From: Roseithermus sacchariphilus
GTDB lineage: Bacteria; Bacteroidota; Rhodothermia; Rhodothermales; MEBIC09517
Length of the DNA stretch: 64,000 nt
Direction: 5' to 3'
Assembly: GCA_003285105.1 (NCBI GenBank)
Contig: CP030158.1
Coordinates: 3,892,449-3,956,448 of the forward strand
In this document: piece by piece, positions 59,233-64,000 of the stretch
Numbering within the stretch: the stretch's first letter is position 1
Layout: each line of letters begins with the position of its first letter
Translations under genes and position numbers: made by a program
The notes under the pieces: model-generated
The model's input: only the letters and a program-made list of their open reading frames with translations
Told to the model about the DNA's origin: nothing
Databases searched by the model: none

Positions 59233-60864
59233 CTACTCCAGACCGACCGCCGTGAGGGCATACCCGGCGTCGACCCGGCAGATTTTGTCGAACGTGGCGC
59301 GGGCGCGGCGTTCGTAGTCGGCCTTCGCCGCGTCGTCTTCAGCGCCGAGCTGCGTGTAACATCGGTGCAGATTGGCCCAGACACGCAGCGCGAGGGCGGG
59401 CTCCCAGGCCTCCAGGTGATGCCGTTCCACGTCGGCGTCGAGGGCTTCGAGCATGGAGCGGGCCACGGCCGGCTTGCCCCCGCGCACGCACAGCTCGGCG
59501 ACGTAGAGTTGCCGCACGAACCGGTCCTGCGCGGTGGTGTCGTGCTCCCGGCCTTCGAGCATGGCGGCGACGGCGGACTGCAGGTCACCCCGGCCGGCCT
59601 GTTTGCGCACGGCCTCGTACTGCTCTTCCAGGTGCGCGCTCCCGAGCCGCAGGGTAACGCCCCCCCCCTCGCCCCCGCCGAACAGGGGCCGGACGGTTTC
59701 CTGGATCCACTCCTGGGTCATCGCATCGGCGAAGGGGGTGCCGTCCTTGAAGGCGAGTCGTTCGATGCCGGGCACCTGATGCAGGAGCACGGCCATGTGG
59801 CGCAACAGGGTTTCATGCACGCCCCGATAGGGCTCGCCGAGGGCCTCCAGGGCGGTGGCCTGCAGGCGTTGCAGATCGAGCCAGAAGTGGAACGGGGGCT
59901 CGCGGAAGGAATCTTCCGCTTCCCGCACGAGGCGCTCGTAGGAGCCGGCGGGCAACAACCCCCGCAGGAACGATACCCGGGCCACCGGGGGCGGATCGAC
60001 CAGCGTCTTCCCGTTCTCGTGGGGCAGGTCATCCAGAGCACCCCACTGGGCGACCCGGGCCAGGGCATAGGCTTCCGGAGCCCGGGCGTCTTTCTCCCGG
60101 ATGAACGCAGCCAGCCGCAAGACGACCTGCCGGGCTTCCCGGGGCGACCGCACCTCGCCCACGGCGGCGGTGTCCTCCGGAGCCGAAGCCGGGGCTGCCG
60201 GGGGCGTCTTCGTCGTCGCCGTGGCCGGCGTGATCTTCTGAGGAGCCGACGGGGCCGGCTGAGCCGACGGGGCCGGCTTCGGGACACGGCGGAGCACGTC
60301 CTCCAGCGCCCGGGTCAGACCACTCAGCGCCGGCGCCTGATCCTCCATCGTTTCCATGCAGAACTGCTGGAGCGCCCGGGCCTCCTCCAGCGCTCGTTCC
60401 ACCAGCGGACCCTCCTCCCGGGTGGGTTTGTCGTCCGCCAGCCATTCTTTCAGGCGGTCGGAGAGCATCTGGTAGGCATTCCGGCGCGCGTTCATGCGCC
60501 GCACCGGCGGGAAGGCGTCCTCCCAGAACGTCACGGTCAGCAACCGCGTGGCGGCCAGCCCCTCGGCGGCCCCGGCCAGGCCGTGCTTGCGATACAGCGC
60601 CAGCGTCAGAAACACGGCGGCCCGTACGTCTTTGGCCTTGCGGCTCAGAATCGCCCGGCCGGCCTCGATGACCTGGTCGAAGTCCACCTGGTCGGCCGCC
60701 GCCGTAGCCAGCTTGTCGATCTCGGCCTTCATCTGCTGGAAGGCCTCGTCGTAGGTCACGTCCGTGCCACCGGGCGCCTCCGCGCTGATGGGCCGGGCGA
60801 CCTCGTCCAGAAAGGGAAAGGCAACCGCCTCACCGGCGTCCGTCGTGGTGTCGGGTTCGGCCAT
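59233..60864 (-). CDS. tssA: T6SS assembly protein TssA
   Basis: 543 residues. The N-terminal ImpA_N domain (about 15-150) has DEAFQQMKAEIDKLATAAAD, DFDQVIEAGRAILSRKAKD, LTLALYRKHGLAGAAEGL and the FWEDAFPPVRRMNARRNAY segment, the clearest TssA signature. A long Pro/Ala linker (about 215-250) leads to a helical C-terminal region with KQAGRGDLQSAVAAM, of the VasJ type. TssA primes and caps tube-sheath growth. It starts 60 bp after tagF and ends before the 439-bp gap. Confidence 0.92.
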   Translation of the reverse strand: MAEPDTTTDAGEAVAFPFLDEVARPISAEAPGGTDVTYDEAFQQMKAEIDKLATAAADQVDFDQVIEAGRAILSRKAKDVRAAVFLTLALYRKHGLAGAAEGLAATRLLTVTFWEDAFPPVRRMNARRNAYQMLSDRLKEWLADDKPTREEGPLVERALEEARALQQFCMETMEDQAPALSGLTRALEDVLRRVPKPAPSAQPAPSAPQKITPATATTKTPPAAPASAPEDTAAVGEVRSPREARQVVLRLAAFIREKDARAPEAYALARVAQWGALDDLPHENGKTLVDPPPVARVSFLRGLLPAGSYERLVREAEDSFREPPFHFWLDLQRLQATALEALGEPYRGVHETLLRHMAVLLHQVPGIERLAFKDGTPFADAMTQEWIQETVRPLFGGGEGGGVTLRLGSAHLEEQYEAVRKQAGRGDLQSAVAAMLEGREHDTTAQDRFVRQLYVAELCVRGGKPAVARSMLEALDADVERHHLEAWEPALALRVWANLHRCYTQLGAEDDAAKADYERRARATFDKICRVDAGYALTAVGLE

Positions 60865-60924
60865 GGGGTCGATGCGGGCTGTCTGATGAGCGGGCAGGGA
60901 GAAACGGGCGTGCCGGGCGCTGTG

Positions 60925-61926
60925 CTAGACGGCGAAGGAGGCCATCCGGTGCAGGACGTCGGCCAGAGTGGCCGACTCGGATTCGATGAGGGAGCCTACC
61001 TCCGGCGGGAGGGCCAGCACGGCGTCGCTGGCCGCGCCGTGTTCGATGCGCTCCAGTTCACACAGGGCGTCGTTGTCGCGTCGGAGGGGGTCGGCGGCGT
61101 CCAGGTCGAGCAGCCAGGCGAAGGCTCCGGGAGCCGGGGCGGGATAGAACAACGCCAGGCGGGGGTTGGCCGTCGCGGCGCCCGGAGCCGGCCAGAACGC
61201 CGTCGGCAGGGGAGCCGCCTCCGGCGGTACCAGGCGCCGGCAGAGCGCCCACCAGAACGCAGCCGCCTGCCCGCCCTCCGCACCGAGAGGAAAGACGAGG
61301 CCGTAACGCAGGCGAGGGCGATTCATCCGTCGCAGGGTATCCAGGATGTCCAGCAGGTTCTTGAAGAGCACGTACTTACCCCCATGCTCGAAATCGCCCC
61401 AGATCGACTCGGCGAACCTCTTGAACGGGGTTGCCCCGAGGGCGTCCGCGGTCGCTCCGGGGGGTGCGAGCAACCCGTCGGCGGCCCGGGCGACGGCCGG
61501 CAGGGCTTCGTCCAGCGCGCGGTAGTCCAGCGTGCCCTGTGCCGCCGCCTCGACGACCCGGGCGGCCTCCTCCAGGAACGGACGGGCCTGCCAGGGCAGC
61601 CAGTCGGCCCGATCTCGGAATGCCGGCGCGGGGACCTCGCAGGCGAGGCAGAACGGATAGAACCGGCCGGCCTGGTCCCGGCTCGGCCGCATCACGCCCA
61701 CCAGCACGGTATCCGTGCGCTCGGAAGCAAAAGCAAAGCTGACGGGCACGGCCCGGCGGGCCGCCTCCCGGAGCAGCGCACGGTGTGCCGTGGCGAAGCG
61801 CCGGATCCCCCGCTGTACCCACTCGTCCAGCGCCCTCCAGGCGGGCGACGTCGCCTGATAGCGGGCGAAATCGGCAAAGGTGGGCACTTTGCCGAAGTAA
61901 GCAATCGGCAGCGCATCGGCCTGCAT
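60925..61926 (-). CDS. tagF: TagF (ImpM-family) T6SS regulator
   Basis: 333 residues. The N-terminal TagF/SciT domain starts AYFGKVPTFADFARYQATS and contains ALDEWVQRGI, GVMRPSRDQAGRFYPF, all typical. The C-terminal half contains PFKRFAESIWGDFEHGG and a strand-rich tail. TagF represses T6SS firing after translation, in Pseudomonas aeruginosa by binding Fha and blocking the phosphorylation (PpkA-PppA-Fha) pathway. Here separate FHA proteins, a kinase and a PP2C occur in region 2 of the window. The ATG at 61926 is chosen for the MQADALPIAYFGK start. It lies 14 bp after tssM. Confidence 0.9.
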   Translation of the reverse strand: MQADALPIAYFGKVPTFADFARYQATSPAWRALDEWVQRGIRRFATAHRALLREAARRAVPVSFAFASERTDTVLVGVMRPSRDQAGRFYPFCLACEVPAPAFRDRADWLPWQARPFLEEAARVVEAAAQGTLDYRALDEALPAVARAADGLLAPPGATADALGATPFKRFAESIWGDFEHGGKYVLFKNLLDILDTLRRMNRPRLRYGLVFPLGAEGGQAAAFWWALCRRLVPPEAAPLPTAFWPAPGAATANPRLALFYPAPAPGAFAWLLDLDAADPLRRDNDALCELERIEHGAASDAVLALPPEVGSLIESESATLADVLHRMASFAV

Positions 61927-61940
61927 GACGAACGGCGACC

Positions 61941-64000
61941 TTACGGGGCGGCGGGTGGACGGAAACTGAAGAAGCGACCGGGGGTGAGCAGCATGGCCTC
62001 GCCGGCGCGGTCGACCTCGATCTCCAGAGGCTGCCGGTAGGTAAAGCTGCCCCCCGCTCCGGGCAGGATCCACACCCGTTCAAAGATGCCGGGCGAGGTC
62101 TCGCCCTCCCCCTGGGCCTGCTGCATGAACCGGAAGAGCGCCCAGATCCCGTCAGTCTGGAGGCGGGCCAGCGGCCCCGTGGGTCCGGCGACCTGGAGTT
62201 CCAGCCCGCGCTCGGTACCGGGCCACTGGAAGGCCCACCACTCGCGGAAGCGGCCCTGGTCGTACTGCCGACGCTGCCCGTGCAGGGTCAGGATCAGCGG
62301 TCCGGCCGGCGGCGCACCCTCCCCGCGAACCGTGCGGTCCGGTCGGATCCGGAAGGTGAGGTTGCCGCGGGCCAGCGCCTGCCCGATGGTTTCGGCCTGT
62401 TCGAGCGCCGGGCGGATGGCGTCGAGTTCGAGGCCGTAGCCCTGCCACCGGCGCGGCCGGCGCAGGTCGCCGCGCTCCAGGAACGGCTCCAGATCCCGCC
62501 GGAAGGCGGCGACACGTCCGATCCCCGGGTCCGGGTCGAAGTAGTCCCGGACGGCGCCGTAGTCGGCATCGGGCGCGGACGCATCCGGGGTGAAGGGGTA
62601 CTGCTCGGCCATGCGCTGGAAGGGGTCGTAGACCTCCCGGCGCCACCGTTCGGCGAAGCTGCGCCGGGCGGCGGCAATGACGGCCCCGCCGGCCTGCAGC
62701 ACCGGCGCCTCGAAGAGGTTGTCTCGCACGCGCCGGTCGAAGGACGCCCCCAGCGCCCGCTGGAGCTCCCGCAGCTTGCCGCCAATGCCGAACTGCTCGT
62801 CCTGCACCAACTGCTCGGCATACAGCACCGCATCCTCCCCGCTGCCGCTGACCTCGTCCAGGTCGGCTGCGATGTCCTCGAAGCTCCGCAGCAGCAAGTC
62901 GACGTCCGGCGAGCCGCTGCCGGACTCGGCGCGGTTGAAGCCAAAGGCATGCAGCCACTGGAAGCGGTCGTTGACGATCTGTCCGTCGCAGGTCATCACC
63001 TCCCCCACCTGCGCACTACCGGCATCGGCCAGCAGGCCGGAGACGCGGTTGCAGACGTCCGTCTCCACCGTGGCCACCCCCAGCAGACGCACCACGGGCG
63101 AGCGCTGAGCGCTGCTGAGGGTTTCGATGGCATCGCGCGCCTCCGGGATGGTCGTCAGACGGCGCAGGGTGACGCTGCGGAGGAAGGCACTCCAGGCCGT
63201 CGCATACGCCTCGTAATAGCGGGCCTTGAGCTTCTTTTCGAGGTCTTCGAGCTGTTCGGAGGAGCTTTGCTGCTGTCGCTGCCCCAGCACCCAGGCATCG
63301 CTGTAGGGGTTTTCGCTCTTCAGCCGGATCTCGTCCATCACGAGCTCGTGCGCCCCACGCGTGAAGACGCCGTCGACGCCGAGGGAGTCGTTCGTGAAGA
63401 AGCCGCTACCGGCGCGCACGATGTCGCGGAGTTCGAGGCGAGCGGCCTCGCCCTGAAGGCGGCTCTGCACGTTGTCAAGCACCTGGAGGTAATAGACCCC
63501 CTCGTCGATGTCACCGATGGCGGCGCGGGCCCGGTCGGCCCGGCTGGACTGGCCGGGGAACGGCTCCTGCTCGCCGCGGGCCAGGGCGTCGACGAAGGCC
63601 TGCAGGTGCACCCGCGCCGGGCCGTGCCCCGGTGCGGCGGTGGCGGCCCGGTGGCTGAGCCGCCGGACCAGGTCGTAGGTGTTGACGCGGATCAGGCTGT
63701 CGCGGCGTGGCGCCAGCTCCTGGTCGGCGTCGGTCAGCAGCAGGTAGGCCTTCAGGTCTTTGAAGAGCGTATCCTTCTCCGCCCGCTCCATCCCGCTGCG
63801 GGCCTGCGCCAGGTGCCGTTCCAGCTCCTGCAGCGGGTAGGCCGCGACGAAGGCCCGCAGGTTGGTCTGGTAGAGCGATCGCGCCGCCTCGACCACGGGT
63901 TGCCGGGGCCGCAGGCCGAGGCGCAGCCAGGACGGATCCTCCAGCGCATCCAGGCGCATCCGCAGCGAGTCGAGGGCCTGCAACTCGGCCTCCAGGGCCT
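61941..64000 (-). CDS. tssM: T6SS membrane complex protein TssM (IcmF), 3' part only
   Basis: About 686 C-terminal residues are visible; the frame stays open to the window edge and the N-terminal membrane and GTPase-like part lies outside. The visible part has TssM landmarks: the NDRFQWLHAFGFNRAESG region, YPFTPDASAPDADYGAVRDYFDP (the YPF...da..dF.p block), WRREVYDPF, then WWAFQWPGTERGLELQV and DGIWALFRFMQQAQG near the C-terminus. TssM spans the inner membrane and periplasm and joins TssL and TssJ. A typical TssM has about 1100-1200 residues. Confidence 0.9.
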   Translation of the reverse strand, partial: ALEAELQALDSLRMRLDALEDPSWLRLGLRPRQPVVEAARSLYQTNLRAFVAAYPLQELERHLAQARSGMERAEKDTLFKDLKAYLLLTDADQELAPRRDSLIRVNTYDLVRRLSHRAATAAPGHGPARVHLQAFVDALARGEQEPFPGQSSRADRARAAIGDIDEGVYYLQVLDNVQSRLQGEAARLELRDIVRAGSGFFTNDSLGVDGVFTRGAHELVMDEIRLKSENPYSDAWVLGQRQQQSSSEQLEDLEKKLKARYYEAYATAWSAFLRSVTLRRLTTIPEARDAIETLSSAQRSPVVRLLGVATVETDVCNRVSGLLADAGSAQVGEVMTCDGQIVNDRFQWLHAFGFNRAESGSGSPDVDLLLRSFEDIAADLDEVSGSGEDAVLYAEQLVQDEQFGIGGKLRELQRALGASFDRRVRDNLFEAPVLQAGGAVIAAARRSFAERWRREVYDPFQRMAEQYPFTPDASAPDADYGAVRDYFDPDPGIGRVAAFRRDLEPFLERGDLRRPRRWQGYGLELDAIRPALEQAETIGQALARGNLTFRIRPDRTVRGEGAPPAGPLILTLHGQRRQYDQGRFREWWAFQWPGTERGLELQVAGPTGPLARLQTDGIWALFRFMQQAQGEGETSPGIFERVWILPGAGGSFTYRQPLEIEVDRAGEAMLLTPGRFFSFRPPAAP

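Noticed and set aside
58965-59255. A 96-codon plus-strand frame in the tssA-tssB gap
   Set aside because: Atypical composition, no ribosome-binding site, and it runs into the tssA 3' end; the gap is better explained as regulatory.

Overview
The window is GC-rich and densely coded, with no rRNA, tRNA, CRISPR array or insertion sequence that I can recognise. A Tat-exported HiPIP-type iron-sulfur lipoprotein, a cytochrome bd oxidase, DUF1080 and sialidase-like glycan enzymes and few strong Shine-Dalgarno sites point to a Rhodothermales-like bacterium (Rhodothermota/Bacteroidota side). A myxobacterial or other delta-type lineage cannot be excluded from sequence alone. Taxonomy is an inference here.

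Region 1 (1-3028) holds a tandem UspA protein, a secreted, probably outer-membrane beta-barrel protein and a TauE/SafE permease. Region 2 (3302-16304, all + strand) is a phospho-signalling and cell-envelope block: a Ser/Thr kinase with seven WD40 repeats and a SPOR tail; a sigma-54-type AAA+ activator with a CARF-like sensor domain (RtcR-like); an MltD-type lytic transglycosylase lipoprotein with four LysM repeats; an FhaA-like FHA protein; a 30-residue membrane peptide; a 1384-residue protein fusing a PP2C phosphatase, a RodA/FtsW glycosyltransferase and a class B penicillin-binding protein; and an FHA protein with a Swt1-type HEPN domain. The parts recall the actinobacterial fhaA-fhaB-pstP-rodA-pbpA-pknAB locus, but three enzymes are joined into one chain.

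Region 3 (16344-25774) is mixed metabolism: an aldo/keto reductase, a tandem DUF1080 protein, a glutaredoxin-like protein, the HiPIP, a sialidase-like protein, LigD phosphoesterase and polymerase modules as two separate genes, a small helical protein and cydAB.

Region 4 (25911-64000, all - strand) is one 38-kb type VI secretion (T6SS) locus that runs off the right edge. Read in the direction of transcription it encodes TssM (5' part outside the window), TagF, TssA, a 439-bp regulatory gap, TssB, TssC, Hcp, TssE, TssF, TssG, ClpV, VgrG and an extended PAAR protein. Ten further genes follow. Two encode very large proteins combining an OmpA-like region with an HExGH...DEY zincin motif; others are a beta-propeller lipoprotein, an Ig-like protein, a VasX-like candidate pore-forming effector beside a DUF1795 chaperone-like protein, small LysM/adaptor proteins, a TssB-TssC fusion paralogue and an FHA-membrane-transglycosylase fusion. 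A short beta-sandwich module recurs in at least four of these proteins, suggesting a shared loading or docking device. TssJ, TssK and TssL are not in the window and may lie beyond 64000.

Phosphorylation (kinase, PP2C, three FHA proteins) and peptidoglycan remodelling (two transglycosylases, RodA-PBP) are the themes shared by regions 2 and 4. Whether region 2 controls the T6SS is a hypothesis from proximity and domain content, not something the sequence proves.
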